A stretch of 64,000 nt of DNA, taken from Viscum album (Eukaryota; Streptophyta; Magnoliopsida; Santalales; Viscaceae). Positions 49,643 to 61,269 of the stretch are shown piece by piece. The position numbers and the translations under genes were made by a program. The DNA is taken from NCBI GenBank assembly GCA_963277665.1, contig OY728166.1:546217219-546281218 (forward strand), given 5' to 3'. Position 1 is the stretch's first letter. Each line of letters begins with the position of its first letter. Below the pieces are notes generated by a model that worked only from the letters and a program-made list of their open reading frames with translations, did not search any database and was not told where the DNA came from.

Positions 49643-49647
49643 ATAAA
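49643..49647 (+). repeat. Target-site duplication of element A, right copy
   Basis: ATAAA, against ATAAC on the left. Confidence 0.5.
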
Positions 49648-50133
49648 CACTATATTAAATCATTCATTATTGTATCTCTAGGATGATCCACCAATTTATA
49701 GGTACAACATTTTATCCTTATCTCTTCCCATATTGAAATGTAGATGAAGTCTTTCCTAAGAACTATGATATAATTATAGCTATTAATAACAACCAAGGTT
49801 TCACGTCATCACCGGTTAGATAGTATCTCATCAAAACACACTTAGGGTTGTATTTCATCACATCCTTAACTCGTTGGACTAATGAAAATGATATCATTAA
49901 TAGAGGACATTCAATATAACTCTAATCCTTATATGTATCCATATACTTGTCTACAAACAAGATCTTTTAGACCATTGTGCCTTAATAGGTCATTAACCAA
50001 TACAATGAGCTTCATTCATGTTGTAGATAGTAAAATATAAAATTAAATTACCATTACCTAGTGCAATGATTAAAGGCCTTGATTTTTCAAAAAAACATTA
50101 ATTAATTAAATTCCAATAATGTATTTTAATACA
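49648..50133. other. Unidentified flank of element A
   Basis: AT-rich; continues the target sequence left of 38902. No gene or element seen. Confidence 0.4.
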
Positions 50134-53100
50134 CAAAACACCAAGATATGATTTCACAACATAAAACATTGTGTATTCTTTCATTATACACAATAATGAG
50201 TTTTAAACAAATGATGATATATTATTGATGACAATGTTATATGATAGAAATTAAAATTGGTGATCAAAATTGTAATAATTACATATGTAATTTTATGTAT
50301 AGTTATATTATTTATATAAACCATAATAAAAATAAAATTAATAATTTTCAGCATTGTCTTTATATGGTTCTAAAATAGAATTATTCAATGAGGTGTTATT
50401 TATTTTTTTCAACTATATTATGATTAAAATTTGATACATGTAGAAAAATAATGTCATAAAATATTATTAATTATTTATATGTTATTCTAAAAACTAGAGT
50501 AGTGGGATTTTTTTGGGATTTTTGTAAAATCTTATTTTTTTGTTGAGTTGTGCAAAAAATAAAATTCAATTGAAAAATTAGATTCCATTTAATTTATTGG
50601 TATAAATAAATTATATTTTTAATTTATTAAAACTATATTTAGCTTCATTATAAATATTTTATTCTAATTTTTATCATTCAAATCAATTTCATATAGAAAC
50701 TGGATATAAAAAATTTATATCATATTATCATTTTCACTTTAAATTCCATCTTTCTGGTCATGTTTTTGGGATTAATTTTATATTTTATTCCCCACCTATA
50801 TAAAGGTAATTTATATAATTTGATTGAAATATTTTATATAGATGATTTATAATATATTACAAGTATATTATAATTTTTAATGAAAATGAAATGTAGAAAT
50901 AGTAAAAAGTATTTTTCATAGTTACGGTAAAAATTATTTACAAGGGAGTTAAAATAAAATGATAATGGTAAAAATAACATATAATCCTATAAAAACTATA
51001 TTTTCACTCCTTATTTTGACCATTAAACTATTAAGGTTCATTAATTGTTCAATTTGGACCATTTTGACATAAAAAATGAGGTATTGCTCCATTATTTTAA
51101 AAAATGCTATTTTTGTCCGCTCCCCCAATTATAAACGGATTTCCCCACTCACCACTTCTTAAGAGATTCACATCTCATTATATCATACAATAAAAACCTA
51201 AATAAACTCCCAAAATACCTCTATTCAATTTAGAATCCATATTAATGGAATAAATCCATCTGAGTGTGTATTTTTTCACAATATGGAAAGAAAAACTGAA
51301 TAAATATGTAATGCTAATCATCATGCATATTAATTTTGTTTCATTCTAAATCATATTCAATTATTATTTTCTATTTATTATATAATATCCTAATTATATA
51401 ACATATACTAACACGTTTTTATGTTTTATTAATTACCATCATACATCTCCAATACCATCGAATGTGATAAGAAATAATTTTTCATGTGTATGGTGGACTA
51501 CTAGCACAAGAACATATGTTCTTATCTTTTCCATTACCACCTATAATGGATTTTTATAATGATATTATTACTATTTTTATTTTATTTTTATAATTTTAAT
51601 AAGAATTTTGAGTTATTATATCACATATACATTAACACTCTAAATTTTTTTAGAGAAGGAAAATATATAGTTTTTTCTTCTCTTCCATTCAATACAATGA
51701 CACACTTGAAACGAAATTCATGTATGTATATGGCCTACCCTCTCCACGAGTCGAGCATTTCATTTTCTATATTAAAATATTAAGTATTAATATAAAACCA
51801 CATATATTTAATATATATGGTATTTATATCATGATTTAAATTATAGATATGATGAATCCATTATCAATGTTGGGGAACGAAAATAAAAAATTTCCAATCA
51901 TATATGAAAAAAGAGCTTATAAAATGAAAATTAACTATAACATGGAAATATTAATAGAAATGTAATAAAATGTCATTCTAAAATCATATATTGAATTATA
52001 TATGTGAATATGGTTATTTAATAGATATATAATTGACTTATAATTTTTGTATATTATTCTTCAGCTTGTATGATGGGATTCAAGAGTTGAGGAATGTTGA
52101 TTTTCACCTCACATTTATTTTATGCTAGACACAACCATATTCAACAAATATTTCTTTTATTTGTTGTATATACTTTCCATCAATATATAATGTGATGATT
52201 ATATTTAAATTTTTTTAATTTAATTTCTATTTTATCATATATCAATAAGGGAATTTACTATTCCAAAGTTACCAAATTAGTAAAGGATTTTTATCACAGT
52301 TCTCATTCTTTGGGACATCTATAATGGTATGAAAATATATTATTTCATGAGGGGTATATACAACCCCTTTTACATGTAATATAAGGAAAATATTTATCCT
52401 TAATATATTTTGAGTTCCATTTCACATTACTCCAGTACCATTCTTATGATGCAATGTTCCCAAAGTGGTAATGATTTTATGTTAAAATCTCATCATTTAT
52501 TTGGATTTTTGATGATAATGTTTTGGAAAAACAACACATATAATCCGTCTCTCAGTAAAATCATAAATATTATTTTCCTCTAGGTACCCATTATATTTTT
52601 TTAGTAGTTCCATTTTAATTCTCACTATTACTAAAAAATATTAGGGGTATTTTTTAAGAAAATGTGAATATATTTATATCATTAGTCATAAATCCTTTTT
52701 CATCCAAAATTATGTTTCTAAAAAATTTAAAAAATGGTATAAAAAGAAATATTAAAATATGAAACTATATTTTCCTCATTAATTTTATTAATTTTTTTCT
52801 AAATAATCCACTATATTTTTTTAATGATATTTAAAAAAACATTTTAAATTTTTTTATGTTTTGAAAATAGTTTTTCTTTAAGGAAAGGCTATTATCATCA
52901 CATATTGTTTTAAATGATTTATAATTATTCCAATATAAATTTTAGTTTTTATTGTAATTAATAAATATTTTGAACATTTATTATACCTTAAAATGTAATT
53001 TTAGATTTTGAAATTATATTTTCCTCAAGAAATGTGTTAAATGATTTTTAAAATATTTATTTATAAATATGGAATATTTTTCTATGAGAATGATTACCAT

Positions 53101-54265
53101 AAATATTTATTCTTTAAAAAGTTAATTCCAATTGAATATTGTTTTCCTATTGATTGTTTCTAGATACTATTCAAAAATTATTTTCCATATATGATGGAAT
53201 TCATTATTGGTACTTATACACTAATGGGGTCATAATCTATGATTAAAATTATTATTATTTCTCCAAATTGTTTTTTTAAGTCAAAATTTTTATGATTCCC
53301 ATGTATCTTCCATGGTTTATACAATGTTCAATTTATTATAGAAACAACTTCATTTTCAAAAGATTAATCTTTAATTAAATGGTTTAATGATTATGAAACC
53401 TATTTCTTTTCGAATGGTTATGATACAGTTATATTTTTAGGGGATGCGTTAAACGTCATAGGTATTGATACAATTAATGTTGTATTATCTTCTAGAACAC
53501 CTTTGTATGATGTTCATTATGTGATGGTGGTTACATTATAACTGTGGATGGTGGTCACATTATATTCATATAATGTTTTTATGTATAACTATTGAAATGT
53601 TGGACCTATATCTATGTAAGAAAACACGGTTATTGGTTTATATCTCATGATATAGTTAGGTCCAGGACAGTGAGAGAAAGTGGATCGGTATGACAGGTTC
53701 AAAATGGGGAGTTATACTAGTTTAATAAGTTAAGGAAAGAACATGGAGTGAACCCAGTTTAATAACACTAACTTGGAATAGGGAGGGAACCAAATTTAGT
53801 ACTGGATTGTGTCCTAAACCATGATCTTGGATGTTAGACTTGATAAATAATGAAATGATTTTATATGATTATGTGTATGAAAAACAATTATTGTCTTACG
53901 AAATTTTTATGCTATTAAGGTTCATTTTTATTGAATCCACTATGATTCATTTGTTATAAAAATCCAATATTTATTCCATGATCAATGATTATGATCATTA
54001 GTATTCATGGTATGATTTTAAGTAGTTAATATCATTTTAACATAACCATGTTTTCATGTTATACTGATATATCTCCCTTGTTTACACTTACTGAGCAACT
54101 AAGATCTCCCTTTCTTAGGTTTACATTACCTAGATTATGAAGAAATGTATTACCTATGATATCTATGATAAGGGTTATTGTAATGAAAAACATATTGGGG
54201 GAAGATATAGATAGAATATGGATCTTTTTTATCAATACATGTTACCAAAGGTAGTAAATTTTTAT
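50134..54265 (+). repeat. Old gypsy LTR (C), strongly decayed
   Basis: The start CAAAACACCAAGATATGATTT and TACACAATAATGAGTTTTAAAC correspond to TGTAACACCCCGAGATTTTA and TACGCAATACTGAGATTCACTAAAC of the element 1 LTR. TATA-like ATTATAAACG lies near 51131, one periodic site GGCCTACCCTCTCCACGAG at about 51731, GGACCTATATCT with TATCTCATGATATA at about 53606-53654, and CACTTACTGAGCAACTAAGATCTCCC with TTTCTTAG at about 54069-54118. The end position is approximate. Long AT-only stretches separate these landmarks; no genes. Confidence 0.6.
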
Positions 54266-55445
54266 GATCCCAAGGAATGTGTTTGTAAAATATAATGTTT
54301 GGCACAAAAATGCACACAAAGACATAATGACCATTTTTTGGGATATACAAGGGAACCTTCTGACTCAAAAGGAAATCTCTAGAAGCATATGGGAGAAGCG
54401 CGTAAGAACTTATGCATGTGTAAAAGAAAATATTTTTTGCGCCAGCCTCTTCGATTATAATGTGACATCAAATTTACCTTTTCAAAGTCCCCTAGCATGT
54501 CTAAGATAGAAAAATACATGGAAGTCATCGTGAATTCCTAAAAATATATGCTTCATCCTAGAATAATTTATCTATTCATATAAGATCACCCCATTATTTG
54601 TGTGATCCTTCGGAAGTGAAAGAGTTTCTCTGATGCACATAAGAGAGCTATTTTATGACAACAAACAAGGTGAAACCCTCATGGTAGAATATAATACAAT
54701 ACATGTTCTCTGGGGTCCACTTTTGTGTGTCCCCACAATGGTTTGAACCTCACTCACTTCTTGAAAACCCTTGACAAATACGCACAAATGTAACATCTTC
54801 TGTACAACACTGAATGTGAGTGAAAAAAAATCATGCAATCAACCCATCCTATTTTTTTGAATACCATCATCCTTGTGCACACAATCGTTCTCCTGTTGAA
54901 GTTTCATTCGTGACATGAGTGTCAAGTCTTCAGGTTTATATTGTTTCTCACACTGAGCATGACTTGCGTGTGAGTGGATTATAGAAACGACTATGCCACC
55001 AATCAAATCCCCAAATGGGAATCCCTAATGGAGTCATATCCAATACTCATCCCTCAATCAGATGTTCCTATACATAATCCCCACATGACCCATCCAACAA
55101 GTTAGTTTCCATTCATAATCCCTAACCACATTCTTCACACCAATTAAGCTACTTTCTTAGTTGTATTCCCAAACTCCCCCATATAGAACTGTCTAGAATT
55201 TAATCCCCCGATTTTTGTGGTATGTAGGAAGACTCCTTGAAGTTCAATCTAAACACCCTCATCAATCCATCCACTCCATCCAACCAATTCATAATTTATC
55301 CAGATTCTCACCCAAGACACCACATCCTGGTAGAATAATGCCACTTGTCTGGGTCATTACAACACATAAGCCCTCTACACATCATTATTACACCTTTCAC
55401 CACCCAGGAAGTTCCCATTATTAATCTCTACATCTTTCACCAAAC
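54266..55445. other. Unidentified DNA between two old LTRs
   Basis: Richer in C and slightly more complex than the LTRs, for example CCAATCAAATCCCC-type text around 55000-55400. Could be the interior of a decayed element, but there is no primer site after 54265, no purine tract before 55446, and no known protein motif. Short ORFs (54264-54509, 55215-55424) are unrecognised. Confidence 0.4.
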
Positions 55446-55538
55446 TATAACACCACATGATTTTGTGAATTTTTATTTTTTGAAATAAATTATCTTTTTT
55501 AAATTTTTCATTTCATGTGACACTAAAAATAGCTCCTC

Positions 55539-55546
55539 ATATATAA

Positions 55547-55577
<31 letters not shown>

Positions 55578-55610
55578 AACACATATATATATATATATAA
55601 ATATATTAAA
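55539..55610. repeat. (AT)n(AC)n(AT)n microsatellite
   Basis: AT run, about nine AC units at 55559-55577, then another AT run, inside old LTR D. Confidence 0.9.
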
Positions 55611-56693
55611 ACACTAGGTCAATAATTTTTTCTGCATGAACTGACTTGTCTTCTTCTACACTCAATACTGACCTGTCTTGAAATACATTCAATACTGACA
55701 TTTCTTGCACTATCTCCATCACTAATTTGGTGTTTGATACATGCAACACCGAGTTTCTGTGAGGCATCATTTTATTATATTTTTTTAAAATAATATTAAT
55801 ATAACATAGTTGTTAAAATTATTAATAATAATATTAATTACTACTTTTCAAATATTTTTAATAATTTATCTATATAAATAATACATATTGATAATTAATT
55901 ATATTATATTTAGTAAATTCCATATATGTATAAAAATATTGTTTTCTCAATTAAACTATATTAATGTCTTTATATCAAAAATAGTAAAATTAATTTTAAA
56001 AAAATGTAGAAATATTCCTGATAAAATAAAATTCATTTCCGAATTTATAATTTTTGAAATTATCTTAGGGTGAATTTTTTAAGGGTTTCTGAGAAACTTC
56101 ACTTTTTATTTATAATAAAATATTCTGCTTTTTAGTTAAAACTGCCTTTTAGATTGAATAATTATTAATTTTAAATTACATTTTAATTTTATTATGGACA
56201 AATTTGAACAATTATAAATCTATTAGTATATTTTTTTCATTAGAATCAATTTCACTTTTATATTGAATATAAAAACATAATAAACTTTTGGTCTTCTTTT
56301 TACTTCAAAAACATGTATTTTTCCCATATTCTTGATTAGCATTAATCTTATATTTTTCACTTATGTGAATTGAATTATAAAGACTAAATTAAACCAATTT
56401 AATCACTATAATATTTAGTGTATAATTATTACATTTTTGTTTTGACAAAATTGATTAGAAAATGTGATCAAACTTAATCACAACAATTAAGGTCAAATTA
56501 TGTTTATTTTGGGACTAAACCTGAATCTTAGTTTCCCAAGTGACCTATAAATATTTCCAAAAACCATTTTCTAGACATATTTAGTCCATATAGCTTTCAT
56601 AATTATTCAGGTAGGTTTTTTTGACTTTTTATGAAACAACATGTGTACATGTTAATTGTTTTTGAATATTCCATGTGAGTCCTTTTTCATCCC

Positions 56694-56700
56694 TATAAAA
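56694..56700 (+). promoter_or_regulatory. TATA box of old LTR D
   Basis: TATAAAA in CATCCCTATAAAATGCC, about 180 bases before the donor-like GAGGTAACG, the same spacing as in the other LTRs. Confidence 0.5.
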
Positions 56701-59700
56701 TGCCACCACCTCTCCCACTTCCCCACACATCACAAACCTGTTATGTTCGGACAATATATACCAAATAAAAATTACAGAAATTCTATGTTCATCCTATAGG
56801 ACTTTCATTGGGCATAAATAAATTCAAGGAATCATTTTGACACAAACTAAAGGGATTGACCTGAAAAAGAGGTAACGTCCTCACTCATGTATTTTATTTT
56901 ATATTCTTTTTTCAAAACCACTTATTTGAAAATTGTATAAAAACCCCATTATAGTAAATATACTAGGATTATTTTATTTTTGGATTCGTCCTACATGGTA
57001 GAATACCTTTATCTAATGTATAAAAAAAACTGTTTACGTGTATGGTGATATACTTCCTCACTGTACGACGATTGTTCAATTTTCTTTACCACTTCCCATT
57101 GTGGATATTATGATGGAATCTTCTTCTATTCATGTTATAAATTATGTTTATTATTTATTCATTCGTTTTAATTACTTTTATATAACATATATTTTTATAT
57201 AGTATTTCATGTTAATATGATTGTTTCGTTTGAGGAAGTGTGGACTACCACCCCATCAAAGGGATATGATTCTTTCAAACAATACATGGATTGTAATAAG
57301 GATGGTTTTAGTGAATATATATGATATAAATGATATAAAAAATCTATTTTATTACAATGAGAAACATGCTATGTTCGCCAATATATCAATTGTTATGGTG
57401 TATATAATGACAATTATTTTATTATATGTATATTATACTAACATTTATGGGTACTCACATATCTATTTTATGATATTTTTTGCACCGGGTTATGTTTCAA
57501 ATGTTACTAAATTGGAAAAATGTTTTTGTTCAATTTTCCTTCTTTGAGACTCATGTTTGCGTGTGTACATAAATTAACTTTTTTTGTATATATAGATCAA
57601 TTTTACATGTAATATAATGAATTTACATTGATTAATTATATTGTAATATTTAATTAATTTAATTTTTCTACATGGAGAGTATGATCCCATATAACCATGT
57701 TTTAAGAGTTTGACGAAACAAAAAAATTACTTTTCATGATTTTTAATGATTATGCTTAGTTGATGAAATATTATGATCCATATAACAAAAATATTTAATA
57801 ATTATATTTTTTTATATTTATTCATGATATATTCATATAATGGTACCAATTTTATACTCAATTGTAGTTAAGATAGTAAATAATGTTTTTTATGAAATCC
57901 TAGATTTACCCTCTCTTCAATTGGAAATATATATACCATCAAAATCATGTTTTTAAAAAAGGTTTCAAAAAATATCGTACCATTATCCTACCATATTTAA
58001 AATAATTTTCTTAACCTTATTTTAGTTTTCCAATATCATCATAGGAATCTTCTATTTGATTTCGAAACAATCCATTTATCTAAACATTTTATTGTTCAAA
58101 TTGAATGTAATTTTTAACTCATACAACATGACTGGATTTACCCTCTATAATTTCATTGAAGATTCCATTTAATTTTTAAAAGGATAATAATTTAGAAAAT
58201 AAATTTATAAGTGAGTTTCATGGAAATTTTTTTCAATTTTTTTTCAAGACATAGTTATATATTTTCAATGTATTTTAAAATAAATGGGCTTCAAAACATT
58301 TTAAAGATAATTTCACATGTTTTTAAGTAAAAATGTTTTCAAAACATTTTCACGATTTAATATTTTAATTGTGAGGTATTTTAAATGAAATATTTTTTTT
58401 AAAATAATTGTTTTTGAATTTTAAATGATTTCAAGTAAAAGGGATTTCAAAATATTTTCAATGTTTATTTATATTTTTTCAAATTTATTTCAATGAAAAT
58501 AATTTTTAAATTTTTTTGAAGTTTATTTTTTAGGTTTTAAAGGAAAAATGTTTTCAAAATGATTTGAAGCAATATTTTTTTCTTTGAAATTTATTTTGAA
58601 TGAAATTTTTTCAAAATGTCTTCAAGATTGTTTTATATGTTTTCAATGAAAAAATGAATCAAATTTTTTTCAATAATTTTATCGATGTATTAAAATTATA
58701 TTATAAATAAATAGATATCAAAAGGTTTTATGTTTAAAATAACATTTTCCAATAGTGAGAGGATAATTTCCTCATAAAATGTTTTTATAATAACATTCCA
58801 TATTATTTTCTATCATAGATGAGATATTTTTACGTTATTATTTCCTTCTAAGAAATTATCCAAAGGTTCCATTCATATTGTTTCGATGAGTGTGTTATGC
58901 TTAATGTCATGGTATTTATGAAACTCTTTTCTTTTTCATGGGTTTTATGTTTATTAAAACATATTCTCTTTCATAGGTAACTCTTTTGATGAAATGATTA
59001 TGAAACTTTTCTTCTTTTATACATTATTATATGATTAATGTCTAAAATATCCATTCCTTTTTAGGTTTTATCATAATATTATTTATGATATTTTGGAAAA
59101 TGTATTTATGAATCCATTATGAGATGGGTGGGAACTATATCTCCCTAAAATCCTTTTGTTAAATATTTATATATAATGATCAAGATGTGGATGTGTTAGG
59201 TCCACTAGGCTGGATACCCTGAGAGGGGGGGTGAATCAGGGTATGACTAATTAAAAATTAATGCCCGTTCTGATCTTGTTTCGCTGTTAAGCAAAACACT
59301 CTTCTCTCTTTTCCCTGTTGCACGATATAAACAGAATGTAAAGCAAGCACATGACACAGCAATTTTACTTGGTTCACCGCGAAGGGCTACGTCCAAGGAG
59401 CATACGCCGACAGGTTGCCGGTCGTACCAAATTCCACTAATCTTCACTAGCTGTGGATTACAAGGTTCGGGCTAGATCACTTCTATGCCCAGGCTCACTG
59501 CCTTTACAATGTTTAGGGTCAGCTCACTGCTTTCCCAAGGGTCACTCCCTGTTTCTCTCTCTCTGGCTCACTGCCGGTGGAGAGGATCACCTTCTTCCCC
59601 TTTCTGAGCTCACTGCTCTTGGATGGAATCCACTCACAGTTTATAGACCTGTAGGTCTCTTCATTTTCCTGAAAGAATGCATCTTCTCCTGTATGTAGAT

Positions 59701-59816
59701 GCTCTGTTGAAGTTTAACTTTCACCCGTTGATGAATATCTCTTTGCACCGAAGGTATCGGGCAAACTTCCAGCTTCCACACAGTCTGAAAATCACTGCGG
59801 GAACAAAACCTTACTT

Positions 59817-60340
59817 GGCGCGCAAGTCAACCTCGGCGCGCAAGTATCGGCGCGCAAGTCACAACGGGCGCGCAAGTCCTCCTCTGACACTTGCGCGACA
59901 CAAGCTTCCTCAACTCCAAACTTGCGCGACTCTCTTCCCTTTACGCCCAAACCACCATTGGTGCGCAACTGCAGACCGGCGCGCAACTTCTAACACCGGC
60001 GCACAACTTCAATCACTGGCGCGCAAGTCCCACCTGCACGACCACACACACCACTTGCGCGACCACCACACCTGCGCGACGGGAGCTCTCGTCTTGAACT
60101 CCGGTGAGAAATGAGGAGGGGTGGTCCGGTATTTATAGGCAATCTGACCACCCTGCGCGACGGCGCGCAAGTCGCCTGCGCGACCCAATTTCGGCGCGCA
60201 AGTCTCCTCTCCTTTAGACACTTGCGCGACCAACTCCCAAACTTGCGCGAACCTATTTCCTTAGCCATATTTTGATCTTCTGATCTTGAAAAACATGTGG
60301 CGCGCAAGTTTCCTATACTCCAAGTCCACGGCGCGCAAGT
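59817..60340. repeat. Dispersed GGCGCGCAAGT / ACTTGCGCGAC motif array
   Basis: About 21 copies of an 11-base motif or close variants in 524 bases, in two orientations: GGCGCGCAAGT-type, for example 59817, 59835, 59849, 59867, 60018, 60162, 60193, 60299, 60330; and ACTTGCGCGAC-type, for example 59889, 59920, 60053, 60220, 60241. Spacing is irregular (14 to more than 50 bases). The copies flank the minus-strand TATA box. Confidence 0.85.
60130..60137 (-). promoter_or_regulatory. TATA box of the copia LTR
   Basis: TATAAATA on the minus strand, about 500 bases into the LTR from its start at 60631, a usual place for a copia U3/R boundary. Confidence 0.6.
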
Positions 60341-60631
60341 CCCTTTGCCAAAAACACTTTTCTTCATTTGCCGATTTTCAGGCCCAAAAATTTGGCAAAC
60401 ACTGGAAAACGGCGTCACCTTGTATCTGTTCTTTTGTACCGCCTCCAGATCTTCCATTCCTTTTATCGACGTTCTTGAATCAAACATGGATCGTTGACCT
60501 CAGCTCTTGAACTCGACATTCCATCATGAAATCCTCTTTTTCAACAATCACAACTCAGATGTCCACTTTGTCAACAAACACAATCACCTCAAAAAGGCTT
60601 CAATGATACCTTGAGGGATTTTTGCCCAACA

Positions 60632-60645
60632 ATATCCCCCTTTGG
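60632..60645 (-). other. Polypurine tract of the copia element
   Basis: Minus strand CCAAAGGGGGATAT directly before the LTR start TGTTGGGC. Confidence 0.85.
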
Positions 60646-61269
60646 GTTTGTTGACAACTCTTCCAAACAAAGATACGTCATTGATTCTTCAACCTCCATT
60701 CGCCGCATTGCGATTCTGATAGCGACCAAGGATTTACTCAACACATACTCTAAGCCCACATGAGCAATGCTCGGCGTGAGAAACAAGAGTAAATGAAAAG
60801 TTCATCAATGAATCACTTTGTCTCTAACATCCATTGTTGACACCAAACACTGTCCAACACCACTCTTCTGCTTTTATCACGATCCTCAGCTGTCGTGATA
60901 TCTATTCTTTGATCGATCACTTCTAGCATCGTCAGATGTAATACGCTCCCCCTTTCTGCTCACAGCTTCAACACCTCTTTAGCCATATTTCCTGTGTTGT
61001 CCAAGCTAAGCTCTGGCTAAGCACGTTCAACTAGCTTCAACTCCCCCTATCTGGCTGCTCCACCTGTCAGCGTCTCCCCATATCATTTATGATTTATCAA
61101 ATCTCCGCACTGTCTCCCCCTTGAACAACCACTATTTTCTCCCCCTTTGTCAACGAACCCAAAGGTCACGCCTTTGTAGTCTGTAACATAGTAGAGAACA
61201 CATTAGAACAGTAGGGAAAACACAGCAGACCTCGGGGAGAGGGGGGGGGGGTCCCGCGTCCACACTATT
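60646..61269 (-). other. Non-coding region with multiple polypurine tracts
   Basis: Between the pol stop and the LTR there is no ORF of note and no envelope-like gene. On the minus strand AGGGGGAG-type tracts lie at 60945-60956, 61041-61050, 61113-61122 and 61139-61147, besides the one adjacent to the LTR. The last carries the same GTTCGTTGACAAAGGGGGAG-like context as the proper tract. An 11-G run is at 61241-61251. Confidence 0.7.

Larger units (their letters stand above)
55446..59193 (+). repeat. Old gypsy LTR (D), interrupted by the copia element
   Basis: Starts TATAACACCACATGATTTTG, equivalent to TGTAACACC... with a G-to-A change. CTTGCACTATCTCC and ATGCAACACCGAGTTTCTGTGAGG correspond to the element 1 LTR front. 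TATAAAA at 56694, donor-like GAAAAAGAGGTAACG at about 56863-56877, and GATGGGTGGGAACTATATCTCCC at 59117 (identical in core to 1415 in element 1). The sequence stops at 59193 where the copia LTR begins; the missing rear must lie beyond the window. Confidence 0.7.
59194..60631 (-). repeat. 3' LTR of the copia element
   Basis: On the plus strand it begins TGTTAGGTCC and ends GCCCAACA. Much richer in GC than its surroundings. TATAAATA on the minus strand at 60130-60137, with an array of GCGCGC motifs on both sides. The long minus-strand ORF 59990-60487 merely reads through this array and lies across the promoter, so I do not call it a gene. Confidence 0.88.

Noticed and set aside
55215..55424. 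Short plus-strand ORF rich in His and Pro
   Set aside because: No known motif; arises from CCA/CAT-rich sequence, no supporting context.
59990..60487. 165-residue minus-strand ORF in the copia LTR
   Set aside because: It reads through the GC motif array and over the TATA box; the repetitive CAP/RR-type words are the translated motif. GC-rich sequence simply lacks stops.
60646..61269. Envelope-like gene, as some Sireviruses carry
   Set aside because: No ORF of suitable length between the pol stop and the purine tract on the minus strand.
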